The notes beneath the pieces are model-generated. The model was given only the letters and a program-made list of their open reading frames with translations. It was not told where the DNA came from and did no database searches. From UMGS1002 sp964463325 (GTDB taxonomy: Bacteria; Bacillota; Clostridia; Oscillospirales; CAG-272), in assembly GCA_964463325.1 (NCBI GenBank), contig CAYXBY010000032.1, positions 1-19,296 on the forward strand: 19,296 nt of DNA. The letters are read 5' to 3'. How positions within the stretch are numbered: the stretch's first letter is position 1; each line of letters starts with the position of its first letter. Below, piece after piece: positions 1-6,657 of this stretch. The translations under genes were made by a program, and so were the position numbers.

Positions 1-4
1 TGGT

Positions 5-22
5 CGCCGCCCGCAGGCGGCG
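5..22. repeat. GC-rich hairpin at window edge
   Basis: CGCCGCC-CGCA-GGCGGCG is a perfect 7-bp stem, and GGCC-TGC-GGCC follows at about 32-42. No gene is visible in bases 1-55, so this may be the end of an intergenic region whose other gene lies outside the window. Confidence 0.4.
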
Positions 23-55
23 AAAGCCCCCGGCCTGCGGCCGCCTCCCCCGACA

Positions 56-92
56 AGAAAATAAAAATCCCCCTCTCCCTGGGGAGAGGGGG
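56..92 (-). terminator. Intrinsic terminator downstream of the CpXC gene
   Basis: Read on the minus strand, a 10-bp stem (CCCCCTCTCC with GGAGAGGGGG, 69-92, 4-base loop) is followed by ATTTTTATTTTC. This is the only T-rich hairpin downstream of the CpXC gene. The same CCCTCTCCC/GGGAGAGGG motif is a common dispersed bacterial repeat, so it may be a repeat doing a terminator's job. Confidence 0.6.
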
Positions 93-112
93 CAGGGGGT
101 GAGGGGTGCGAT

Positions 113-181
113 GAAGTATGCGGTACTTCAAAAAGCGCGGCGAGCTCTGCCGTTAAAAGGCATTGAAGTACGTAGTACTTC
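113..181. repeat. Two palindromic repeats, GAAGTA...TACTTC type
   Basis: GAAGTA-TGCGG-TACTTC lies at 113-129 and GAAGTAC-GTA-GTACTTC at 165-181. Both are 17 bp long and both are followed by a short A run on the plus strand. They belong to the same family as the copies at 230-246, 11661-11677 and 19014-19030. Confidence 0.75.
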
Positions 182-229
182 AAAAAATCCGCCGCACTCC
201 GGCTCCAATCCCGGGGTGTGTGGAGCAAT

Positions 230-246
230 GAAGCATGCAATGCTTC
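230..246. repeat. Palindromic repeat overlapping the CpXC stop codon
   Basis: GAAGCAT-GCA-ATGCTTC is a perfect 7-bp stem with a 3-base centre. Read on the minus strand, its edge supplies most of the TGA that ends the CpXC gene. It is near-identical to the copies at 11661-11677 and 19014-19030, which also touch stop codons. Confidence 0.75.
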
Positions 247-886
247 ATTCCAAATGCAAGCTGTCACAATTCAAAAACGCATGCGCCCCCAGGCAGGAGT
301 CCGTCGGGATCAGCTGCTCGGCGCCGCAGCGCGTACAGCGGACGCGTATGGCGTCGTCCAGTACCTCGGCCTCATATTCGCCATTACCATCCTCGCAGCG
401 GCAGCTTATCTTGCCCTCGGCCTCAAGATCGTGAATGACAAACATGACAATATCAAATATCTGCGGGTCGGTCAACACGCCGGACGTGTCCTCGTGCAGC
501 ACCGAAAAATCGCTGATGCCGTTCTCCTCCATGATGTCCAGCAGCTCCAGCTCTGTGCGGGCCAGCTCGGCTTTGACGAGATTGGTGTCGCCCATGCAGC
601 AGATGTTGACGTCCGAGTAGGGGCAGGGCAGCACAAAAAGCTCCCTGTCGTAAAACAGCGTCGGACTTACAGTAAAGCTATGCGGATTCGGGCAGAAAAT
701 GCAGGGCACCGTCAGTCTGAGCTTGCCGTCATGCCCGCGGATGATGGTCATTTCGCTTTTGCCACAGTCGCATTTGAGCTTGACCATGTCCGCTGACAGC
801 GAAAAAACATTGACAGCGCTAAGCACTCCCGCTCCGCAGTGAGGGCAGCGGTAGGCAACAGTGGTCTGCTTGGAATCAAGAACCAT
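245..886 (-). CDS. CpXC-domain zinc-binding protein
   Basis: This 213-residue protein starts with a CpXC domain: CPHC at about residues 14-17 followed by a CDC pair near residue 39, the Cys-Pro-x-Cys and Cys-x-Cys arrangement that names the family. A further CIFC occurs near residue 62, and a C-terminal block has CRC, CTRC and single cysteines, suggesting a second metal site. No signal peptide or membrane segment is seen. The family is found in bacteria and archaea and its biochemical role is unknown; metal binding is inferred from the cysteine pattern. The ATG at 886 is the first possible start, since an in-frame TGA lies two codons upstream. AAAGGA sits about 13 bases ahead, a long spacing. 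The gene has its own promoter (929-957) and ends inside a palindromic repeat. Confidence 0.8.
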   Translation of the reverse strand: MVLDSKQTTVAYRCPHCGAGVLSAVNVFSLSADMVKLKCDCGKSEMTIIRGHDGKLRLTVPCIFCPNPHSFTVSPTLFYDRELFVLPCPYSDVNICCMGDTNLVKAELARTELELLDIMEENGISDFSVLHEDTSGVLTDPQIFDIVMFVIHDLEAEGKISCRCEDGNGEYEAEVLDDAIRVRCTRCGAEQLIPTDSCLGAHAFLNCDSLHLE

Positions 887-928
887 ATGACATCAATTAT
901 CCTTTCGTTGATAGATAGCACCATTATC

Positions 929-957
929 AGTATATGACAGCGGCGCTTTTTTGCCAA
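929..957 (-). promoter_or_regulatory. Sigma-A promoter for the CpXC gene
   Basis: On the minus strand, TTGGCA (952-957), a 17-base spacer and TATACT (929-934). Transcription would start about 35 bases before the ATG at 886. Confidence 0.65.
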
Positions 958-975
958 AAAATATGCTGTATAAGC

Positions 976-1006
976 GCAGATCGGCAGGCGGAGCCTGCCG
1001 ATCTGC
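976..1006 (-). terminator. Long hairpin terminator after the peptidyl-prolyl isomerase gene
   Basis: A perfect 14-bp stem, GCAGATCGGCAGGC with GCCTGCCGATCTGC and a 3-base loop, lies 17 bases past the stop of the isomerase gene. On the minus strand the sequence beyond it reads GCTTATACAGCATATTTTTT, so the T tract is late. The stem strength and position still favour a terminator that separates this gene from the CpXC gene. Confidence 0.65.
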
Positions 1007-1022
1007 TTTATTCATTGCCGGA

Positions 1023-2753
1023 TCAGGCGCTGACCTTGTCCAGCTTATCCTCGTGTACTGTGACCTTGTAGGACTCCTTGGCAGACTCAAACCAGGTCTC
1101 AAACTTCTCGTTCGCCACCAGCGTGCGACCGTTGACCTTCCAGATCGGCTGTTCGGCATCCTCGCCGAGGTAGTACATTACGTGGTAGCCGTAGGTGGTC
1201 TCAACGATGCCGGTGTCGCCATCCTTGCGCTCGTCGTCAAACAGCCAGTCGTTGAAGCTTGTCACCATCTGGCCGGGGACTACGTTGTCATAGAAGACAG
1301 AGGAGTCACCAGTGTACTCATTTGCGGCAGCCTCGAAGGACTCGCGGGTCAGACCGTCCTTGATCTGCTCAAGAATCTCCTCGGCCTTGGCCTTGGCGGC
1401 CTCTTCGGTGGCGAAATCGTCAAAGCTGAACAGAATGTGGCCGACATTGCGGGACGGCTCCTCGTTGCGGTGCATAGTTTCGGTGACCATATTTGTGGTC
1501 ACAGTGAAGGAGGTAGCCTCCTCGTCGTCAGCGTTGTCGAAGACGGCGGTGTCGCCAACCTTGCGTGCGTCGTCAGATATCCACAGGCCGGATTTGTCAT
1601 CCTCAGCCTCGGTCCATGCGACGGAGTCATTTACAAGGCTCTCAAGCTCATCAGTGAGGGCAGCGGTCAGCTCGACCTCGACCTTGGAGAGCAGCACCTC
1701 AGCAGGCGCGGTCTCAGTGGTGGGGGTTGCAGTCTTGCCGGCGAGAGCCAGCTCGATAGCATTGCTGATTATAGCCTTTTTGCGCTCAGCCAGACTGTCC
1801 GGCGTCGGCAGCTCGGATACTACGTAATCCTCGGACTCATCCTCGTATACGCTCTCAAACTCATCGTCTGCGATGTGCTCGAGCACTGCCTTCTTGAACT
1901 CGTCAGCCGTCTTGCAGGCCTTGAGCGTCTCGGCAAACTCCTTGTTGGCCTTGACGGCTGCATCATACTCGGTGGTGTCCGCGCCCTCGGCGGGCTTGGT
2001 CACGGACATGGAATAGCTCAGTATTGCTGCGGTAAGGAAATCAGCGGGATTTTCGTTGTAGTAGGTGTTGATCTCGTCATCGGTGACGCCGTCCTTGAAC
2101 TCGTCGCTTATTACCTCAGAGACCTTGGAGGCCAGCTGGGACATCTCAAGCGCGTGACGAATGTCGGATTCCTTGACACCCACGCCATAAGCGGCGCTGA
2201 TGTAGCCGGCGGTCGAATAGTTGTTGCTGGCGGCAGCTTCCTTGATGGCATCGATGGCAGCATCGATGTTCTCATAATCCTCGTCATCAAGCTCGATGCC
2301 GCGAGCCTTGGCTTCCTCGCAGTAGACCAGTATCTGCTCTACCTCGGCGATAGTGCTGTCCATGAAGTAGTCAAACCAGGTCTGCCCCTCTTCGCCACCA
2401 TTGTAGGCCTGCGTTTTGAGCGAGACGCCGGTGGTCAGTCCCATGTACGAGGCAATGCTGCCGTACTGGTTCATGAAATAGTTGTAGTTCTGGTTGAACA
2501 TATATGAAAGCATGGTGCCGTTTACCGAATAGTTTTCGGTCTCGGCTACGGTCGTCCAACGCAGTAAGTATCCGCCCTCAGAGATGACGCTGAGAGCTAC
2601 ACAGCCGACCAGCAATACTGCTATCACTATGATCGCGACTGTGCTGACCCATGCAGGGGTCTGGTTCTTCTTTTTGGTGTTAGCGGTAAATACGCTTTCA
2701 GAGCTGGCGGCTTGCTGTGCCTTGGCCAGTCTGACTCTGTTGCCTTTTCCCAT
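1023..2753 (-). CDS. Membrane-anchored peptidyl-prolyl isomerase, parvulin (PpiC/PrsA) type
   Basis: This 576-residue protein has a basic cytoplasmic N terminus, one membrane helix at about residues 33-57, and a large extracytoplasmic part. Residues 70-250 resemble the helical N-terminal chaperone region of SurA/PrsA proteins. Residues about 436-530 form the parvulin domain, with the typical opening VGHILFSF and the closing YGYHVMYYLG. PrsA-like proteins help secreted proteins fold outside the membrane by isomerising prolyl bonds. Unlike PrsA of Bacillus, there is no lipobox; anchoring is by the uncleaved helix. It is longer than PrsA (about 290 residues), with an acidic insertion at about 240-425. 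The ATG at 2753 has AAGGAA about 9 bases upstream. It lies 160 bases after the RNase J gene on the same strand and may share some read-through. Substrates cannot be told from sequence. Confidence 0.82.
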   Translation of the reverse strand: MGKGNRVRLAKAQQAASSESVFTANTKKKNQTPAWVSTVAIIVIAVLLVGCVALSVISEGGYLLRWTTVAETENYSVNGTMLSYMFNQNYNYFMNQYGSIASYMGLTTGVSLKTQAYNGGEEGQTWFDYFMDSTIAEVEQILVYCEEAKARGIELDDEDYENIDAAIDAIKEAAASNNYSTAGYISAAYGVGVKESDIRHALEMSQLASKVSEVISDEFKDGVTDDEINTYYNENPADFLTAAILSYSMSVTKPAEGADTTEYDAAVKANKEFAETLKACKTADEFKKAVLEHIADDEFESVYEDESEDYVVSELPTPDSLAERKKAIISNAIELALAGKTATPTTETAPAEVLLSKVEVELTAALTDELESLVNDSVAWTEAEDDKSGLWISDDARKVGDTAVFDNADDEEATSFTVTTNMVTETMHRNEEPSRNVGHILFSFDDFATEEAAKAKAEEILEQIKDGLTRESFEAAANEYTGDSSVFYDNVVPGQMVTSFNDWLFDDERKDGDTGIVETTYGYHVMYYLGEDAEQPIWKVNGRTLVANEKFETWFESAKESYKVTVHEDKLDKVSA

Positions 2754-2822
2754 GATATGAAATTCCTTTTTGAATTTTAATTGCGGCCGACTGTCTACAG
2801 GGACAGGTCGACATATACACTT

Positions 2823-2828
2823 ATTATA
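2823..2828 (-). promoter_or_regulatory. Possible -10 element for the isomerase gene
   Basis: TATAAT on the minus strand about 70 bases before the start codon, within the AT-rich gap 2754-2915. No good -35 box lies 16-18 bases upstream, so this is a weak call. The gap also holds a small CTGTC...GACAG hairpin at about 2790-2806. Confidence 0.35.
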
Positions 2829-2915
2829 CCTTGTTTAGATGATAATGATATGAACATATTATGAACAAAATCTAAACATTTATCGCAAAAGTGCCAAAAT
2901 TTATGATTTTTTTGA

Positions 2916-5066
2916 TCAAACGTACATTATTATCGGCAAGACCATAGGCTTGCGCTTGGTTTTGGAGCTTAAGAAGCGTGAGACCTCGTCGCGGACGCGG
3001 TTTTTGAGCTGTATGCGATCGACCTTGCCGCGGATGCTCAGTCCCTCAAACAGCGTGTTGACGACCACCTCACGCACCTCGTCCATAAGCTCCTCGGATT
3101 CGCGTACATATACGAACCCTCGCGACACCACATCGGGCCCTGAAATAAGCAGCCGCTCCGAGAGATTGACCGAGGCCACCACGACCACCAGTCCGTCCTC
3201 GGCCAGGTGCTTGCGGTCGCGCAGCACGATGTTGCCGACGTCACCTACGCTGTTGCCGTCCACCAGCACGTTGCCGGAGGGGACGGCCTCGGCAAAGCGG
3301 GCGCCCTTGCGGTCTATTTCGAGCACCTTGCCTATCTCTGATATAAATATGCGGTTGCTGTCGATGCCCATGGAGAGCGCCAGCTCGCGGTTGGCAGTCA
3401 TGTGGCGGTATTCGCCGTGGATGGGCATGAAATACAGTGGCTTTGTCAGCGCCTGCATCAGCTTGAGCTCCTCCTGGCAGGCGTGCCCCGAGACGTGGAC
3501 AGCCATTGAGGTGTCGTGCATGACCTCAACGCCACCGCGGCACAGCTCGTTTATCACGCGGCTGACCGTTTTTTCGTTGCCGGGGATGGCGCTGGAGGAC
3601 AGCACCACAAGGTCGCCCGGGCCCAGCGTCACCTGACTGTGATCGGAATAGGCCATGCGATAGAGCGCCGACATAGGCTCACCCTGGCTGCCGGTGGTGA
3701 TGAGCGTCAGCTGCTCGGGGCGGTAGCGCTTGATGTCGTTTATGTCGACCAGCACCCCGGGCGGAACGTCCATATATCCCAGCTCCTGCGCCGCGCTGAC
3801 TATATTCAGCATGCTGCGCCCTGTCACCGCCACGCGGCGGCCGTGGCGCGCGCTGATGTCGATTATCTGCTTGACGCGGTGCACATTAGATGAGAATGTA
3901 GCGATTACTATACGCTTATCGGGATTGGTGTTGAAAATATACTCCAGCGAGCTGCCGACCTTGCGCTCCGAGGGCGTGTAGCCGGGGCGCTCGGCGTTTG
4001 TCGACTCGCACATGAGCAGCAACACCCCGCGATTGCCCAGCTCGCCGAGGCGCGGGATGTCCATCATCTCGCCGTCAATGGGGGTGAGATCCAGCTTAAA
4101 GTCGCCGGTGTGTATCAGCATGCCGCGCGGCGTGTCGATGGCCAGGCAGCATGCGTCTGCGATGGAGTGGTTGACGCGGATAAACTCGACGCTGAAGACG
4201 CCGGCGCGAATGGTATCGCCCGCGTTGACGACGTTGAGCTGCGGCTCCCAGGGTAGACGGAATTCGGCCAGCTTATTTTTAATGATGCCAAGTGTCAGCT
4301 TGGTGCCGTAGATGGGTGGATTCAGTGTGCGCAGCAGGTAGGGAATGGCGCCGATGTGATCCTCGTGACCATGCGTCAGGAAGATGCCGCGCAGCTTGTC
4401 GCGGTTGTTCTCAAGGTAGGTCATGTCGGGGATGACGAGGTCGATGCCCAGCATATCCTCCTCGGGGAAGCCAAGGCCGCAGTCGACGACTATCATGTCG
4501 TCGCCGTACTCGATGACGGTCATGTTTTTGCCTATCTCATTGAGGCCGCCGAGCGGGATTATGCGCAGCTTAGGACCGCCTGCGGGGCCGCCGAGCGTCG
4601 GCCGGCGGCCGCCCTTGTGGCGAGCGTCACTTGACGCGCTGGCACTCTTGACGCCTGCGTCCTGACTGGCGCTTTGGCGGGGGGCTTTTTTGGTCGACGT
4701 ACCCTTTTTGGGGGTGGTGTTTGTCGTTTCGCCGCTGCTTTTGACGGCGCCCGCCGACTCGGAGACCTTTTTGGCGCTATTGCGCGAGGAGGTCTTGCGC
4801 GTGGCGGACTTGCCTGCGGGCGCCTCGGCGATGCTTTGCGTGTCACGACTCGTCTTTGCTTGGGCGTTGCTTTGCACCGTCTTGCGACCGCGTCCGCGGC
4901 GTGTGGGTGACGGTGCGTCAGGCGCTGATGTTGATGCAGGGGCGTCCTGCTCTGCTACGGCAACCGGTGCGGCGGTGGCCGCGAGGGCTGCCAGTGCGGA
5001 TGCTGAGGGCTCCTGCGGTGGCTTGCGCGTCGTCCAGCGACGCGGTGTTTTTTCTTTTTTCTGCAT
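2916..5066 (-). CDS. rnj: Ribonuclease J with long basic N-terminal extension
   Basis: A 716-residue protein. From about residue 166 it is a complete RNase J: KLRIIPLGGLNEIGKN, the metallo-beta-lactamase motif HGHEDH at 232-237, the beta-CASP region with ITTGSQGEP, HVSGHA, and the C-terminal FMPIHGEYRH segment. RNase J is a zinc-dependent 5'-3' exonuclease and endonuclease for mRNA decay and rRNA maturation in Firmicutes, acting in the cytoplasm. The first 165 residues are low-complexity, rich in Ala, Ser, Thr, Lys and Arg, with an RRGRGRK patch, and are absent from the Bacillus enzymes (about 555 residues); RNA binding or protein contacts are plausible. The ATG at 5066 has GAGG 7 bases upstream. 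The promoter at 5277-5305 gives a leader of about 200 bases containing a terminator-like hairpin. Which paralogue (rnjA or rnjB) it matches is not decided here. Confidence 0.95.
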   Translation of the reverse strand: MQKKEKTPRRWTTRKPPQEPSASALAALAATAAPVAVAEQDAPASTSAPDAPSPTRRGRGRKTVQSNAQAKTSRDTQSIAEAPAGKSATRKTSSRNSAKKVSESAGAVKSSGETTNTTPKKGTSTKKAPRQSASQDAGVKSASASSDARHKGGRRPTLGGPAGGPKLRIIPLGGLNEIGKNMTVIEYGDDMIVVDCGLGFPEEDMLGIDLVIPDMTYLENNRDKLRGIFLTHGHEDHIGAIPYLLRTLNPPIYGTKLTLGIIKNKLAEFRLPWEPQLNVVNAGDTIRAGVFSVEFIRVNHSIADACCLAIDTPRGMLIHTGDFKLDLTPIDGEMMDIPRLGELGNRGVLLLMCESTNAERPGYTPSERKVGSSLEYIFNTNPDKRIVIATFSSNVHRVKQIIDISARHGRRVAVTGRSMLNIVSAAQELGYMDVPPGVLVDINDIKRYRPEQLTLITTGSQGEPMSALYRMAYSDHSQVTLGPGDLVVLSSSAIPGNEKTVSRVINELCRGGVEVMHDTSMAVHVSGHACQEELKLMQALTKPLYFMPIHGEYRHMTANRELALSMGIDSNRIFISEIGKVLEIDRKGARFAEAVPSGNVLVDGNSVGDVGNIVLRDRKHLAEDGLVVVVASVNLSERLLISGPDVVSRGFVYVRESEELMDEVREVVVNTLFEGLSIRGKVDRIQLKNRVRDEVSRFLSSKTKRKPMVLPIIMYV

Positions 5067-5270
5067 TATATATCCTCGTAAAAATAATTTCTATGTAGGG
5101 GGCTCAGGTACCTCACACGTCGGTGCGAGGCTGCCGCCTTCAACGTAGGAGGGTGAGAGCGGCGCTTCGTACACTCCAAAAAAGCCCCTCCGCTGCGGCA
5201 TCGTTATCCGCAGCACCATAGGGGCCGAGCAATGGCGCGGCATGCTGCGCCAAAAACGGTCACGTAAAGT
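5067..5270 (-). promoter_or_regulatory. Structured 5' leader of the RNase J gene
   Basis: About 200 untranslated bases lie between the promoter and the ATG at 5066. In order on the minus strand: GGCGC...GCGCC hairpin, terminator-like hairpin (5178-5224), then a CCTCGCAC-CGAC-GTGTGAGG hairpin at about 5113-5132 near the ribosome-binding site. No open reading frame of note is seen. The layout fits transcription attenuation or self-control by RNase J, but no known riboswitch class was recognised. Confidence 0.5.
5178..5224 (-). terminator. Terminator-like hairpin inside the RNase J leader
   Basis: On the minus strand: CCCC, then GCTGCGG, a 9-base loop, CCGCAGC, then GGGG, then C and TTTTTT. The inner 7-bp stem is perfect and the CCCC/GGGG clamp sits right before six Ts. 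It lies downstream of the rnj promoter and upstream of its start codon, so it can act as an attenuator rather than as the end of the upstream gene. Confidence 0.6.
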
Positions 5271-5276
5271 AGTTAT

Positions 5277-5305
5277 ATTGTAGCATATTTGCGGGCACTT
5301 GTCAA
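5277..5305 (-). promoter_or_regulatory. Sigma-A promoter for RNase J
   Basis: TTGACA (5300-5305), 17-base spacer, TACAAT (5277-5282) on the minus strand. It lies between the small upstream gene and rnj, so rnj is transcribed independently. Confidence 0.8.
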
Positions 5306-5353
5306 TACCTATGCGCGGGACAATGAAAACATGCGCCCGGCGGCGGCGGCAGG

Positions 5354-5623
5354 TCATATCAGCAGCTGGCACACAAGCCAGCACAGGCCGACCGCCGCAC
5401 CGCCGCTGAGCGCTCCCAGCGCGAACATTGGCAGTCGCCGCCGCGGGCGCTTGGACGAAAAGCAGCACTCGCTGACTATTCTGTTTGCCTCGCGCAGGAT
5501 GTCAGCTGTCCCGGGCACGGCGCCCGTGGCGTCGGGGCGCACGATGAAATATGCCGCCTCAAAAATATCCCCTCGGCGCCCGTTGACGACTACCGTCTGC
5601 CGCGCACACCCTCTGATGACCAT
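5354..5623 (-). CDS. Small tail-anchored protein of unknown function
   Basis: An 89-residue protein that I do not assign to a named family. Residues 1-60 are soluble and mixed (MVIRGCARQTVVVNGRRGD opening); residues 53-58 are basic (SSKRPRRR); the last 22 residues are one hydrophobic helix ending at the C terminus, as in a tail-anchored membrane protein. The start at 5623 is chosen because GGAGG lies 6 bases upstream; an earlier ATG at 5653 has no such site. It is read in the same direction as RNase J, 288 bases upstream, but RNase J has its own promoter. Divergent from the AbrB-like gene. The ribosome-binding site and even composition suggest it is real. Confidence 0.6.
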   Translation of the reverse strand: MVIRGCARQTVVVNGRRGDIFEAAYFIVRPDATGAVPGTADILREANRIVSECCFSSKRPRRRLPMFALGALSGGAAVGLCWLVCQLLI

Positions 5624-6016
5624 ATCACACCTCCGGCTTGATCTCGCAAGCATTATTGACGCATTTTACACGGCTCATTCAAAAAAACGCCGTGTCCAAG
5701 CAGGGTCCGGACGAGAGGGGTAGCCGGACGTGTCAAAAAAGCGCGAAAAGCATTGAAATTACAAACGATCGTCGCCGTTGCGACGCTTCAAAAAGAGGAA
5801 ATATTCGGTTGATAATCCGGTATTAAAGAGAAAAATAACAGGAAATTTGGAGAACTCAAGCTAAAAAATAGCAGATACTTTGACAACTTTTTCACAATCA
5901 TTGTCTGCACGGTGAAATGCTAAAAAATGTTTATGTGCATTATCCACAACTATTCACGCGAAAAAGCCGCTAATATGCGCTCTTATTACGAAAATCGCCA
6001 TTTTTCGACCAACCTA
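5624..6016. other. Gene-free, AT-rich intergenic region
   Basis: No convincing gene. It holds an inverted repeat ACACGGC...GCCGTGT (5669-5696), a TCCGG...CCGGA hairpin just after it, a direct repeat GCTAAAAAAT (5860-5869 and 5919-5928), and one consensus DnaA box TTATCCACA (5940-5948). It separates divergent genes, so it must carry the control region of the 89-residue protein as well as upstream sites for AbrB. Confidence 0.6.
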
Positions 6017-6045
6017 TTGACATCCGTAAATTTCCATACTATAAT
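6017..6045 (+). promoter_or_regulatory. Consensus sigma-A promoter for the AbrB-like gene
   Basis: TTGACA (6017-6022), 17-base spacer and TATAAT (6040-6045): a full match to consensus, implying strong transcription. The ATG at 6112 has AAAGGAG about 8 bases upstream. Confidence 0.9.
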
Positions 6046-6111
6046 AATGTTAGACATTTTAAAGGTCTATTCTTTACGAAAAAGAATTATAAAATCAAAG
6101 GAGAAAAAAAC

Positions 6112-6357
6112 ATGAAATCTACTGGAATGGTACGCCCTGTTGACGAGCTGGGCCGCATAGTTCTGCCCAAGGAGCTTCGTCGTAGCCTTGATATTAACGC
6201 TCGTGACTCCGTCGAAATCTTTACTGATGGCGGAAGAATCGTTCTTCAAAAGTATGAGCCCGCTTGCATTTTCTGCGGCAATGCTGATCATATCGTTTAT
6301 TACGAGGGCAAGCGCATCTGCTCGGATTGCCTGGCTAAGTTGAAGGCTCTCAACTAA
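6112..6357 (+). CDS. AbrB/SpoVT-family regulator with C-terminal zinc ribbon
   Basis: An 81-residue protein. Residues 1-48 are an AbrB swapped-hairpin DNA-binding domain: TGMVRPVDELGRIVLPKELR is the family signature and QKYEP closes the domain. Residues 52-73 hold two CxxC pairs (C52/C55 and C70/C73) that should bind one zinc ion. AbrB proteins act as dimers or tetramers and repress or tune transition-state genes; the zinc-ribbon version is frequent in Clostridia. It stands alone between a consensus promoter and a terminator. Its target genes cannot be read from this window. The AT-rich region upstream, with repeated GCTAAAAAAT, could be where it controls itself (inference). Confidence 0.88.
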   Translation: MKSTGMVRPVDELGRIVLPKELRRSLDINARDSVEIFTDGGRIVLQKYEPACIFCGNADHIVYYEGKRICSDCLAKLKALN

Positions 6358-6384
6358 TAATTCGAACATATCGGAGCATTTTTT

Positions 6385-6423
6385 AGCGCATCGGAGATGT
6401 TGTCTTCGGTGCGCTTGTTTTTT
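6385..6423 (+). terminator. Terminator of the AbrB-like gene
   Basis: AGCGCATCGGA pairs with TTCGGTGCGCT (11 bp with two G-U pairs, 9-base loop), followed directly by TGTTTTTT. It lies 28 bases after the stop codon. Confidence 0.85.
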
Positions 6424-6657
6424 GGGGGACAAGTCCCCTGCACCCCCAAAACTTTCGAACAGCTTCGCGGGGAAAGCGCAAAAAAACGGTTAGGGTGACG
6501 AACGCTTTAGACGTTCTCAACCTTAACCGGATTTCTTTTTCCCTATTTGTTTGAAAGTTTTGCGGGGTCTGGGGGGCTTTTTCAAAAGCCCCCCAGCGGG
6601 TGCAGGGCAGAGCCCTGCATGAGCCTGCGTTGTCCGGGGCAGAGCCCCGCAATTCAT
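6424..6657. repeat. Block of nested inverted repeats without a gene
   Basis: Outer arms CCCCCAAAACTTTCGAACA (6443-6461) and TGTTTGAAAGTTTTGCGGGG (6548-6567) pair with few mismatches and enclose an imperfect hairpin of about 18 bp (6487-6529). To the right come a perfect 13-bp hairpin CTGGGGGGCTTTT/AAAAGCCCCCCAG (6569-6596), TGCAGGGC-AGA-GCCCTGCA (6601-6619) and CGGGGC-AGA-GCCCCG (6635-6649). No reading frame here looks coding. The block may end transcription of the Rrf2 gene, and the outer arms look like a small non-autonomous element. Confidence 0.6.

Noticed and set aside
113..246. The three palindromes as a CRISPR array
   Set aside because: Repeats are only 17 bp, differ from one another, are unevenly spaced (about 52 and 65 bases), and no cas gene is near. 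The same repeat occurs singly elsewhere in the window.
951..2507. 518-codon open frame on the plus strand opposite the peptidyl-prolyl isomerase gene
   Set aside because: It is the antisense of a clear parvulin gene, has repetitive Val/Leu/Gly-rich composition, no ribosome-binding site and no family resemblance. Long antisense frames are expected in GC-rich coding DNA.
5940..5948. Chromosome origin at the DnaA box
   Set aside because: Only one perfect box is present and none of dnaA, dnaN, gidA or rpmH is near.
6424..6657. A small coding gene in the hairpin block
   Set aside because: Open frames there are short, cross the hairpins, have no ribosome-binding site and give low-complexity translations.
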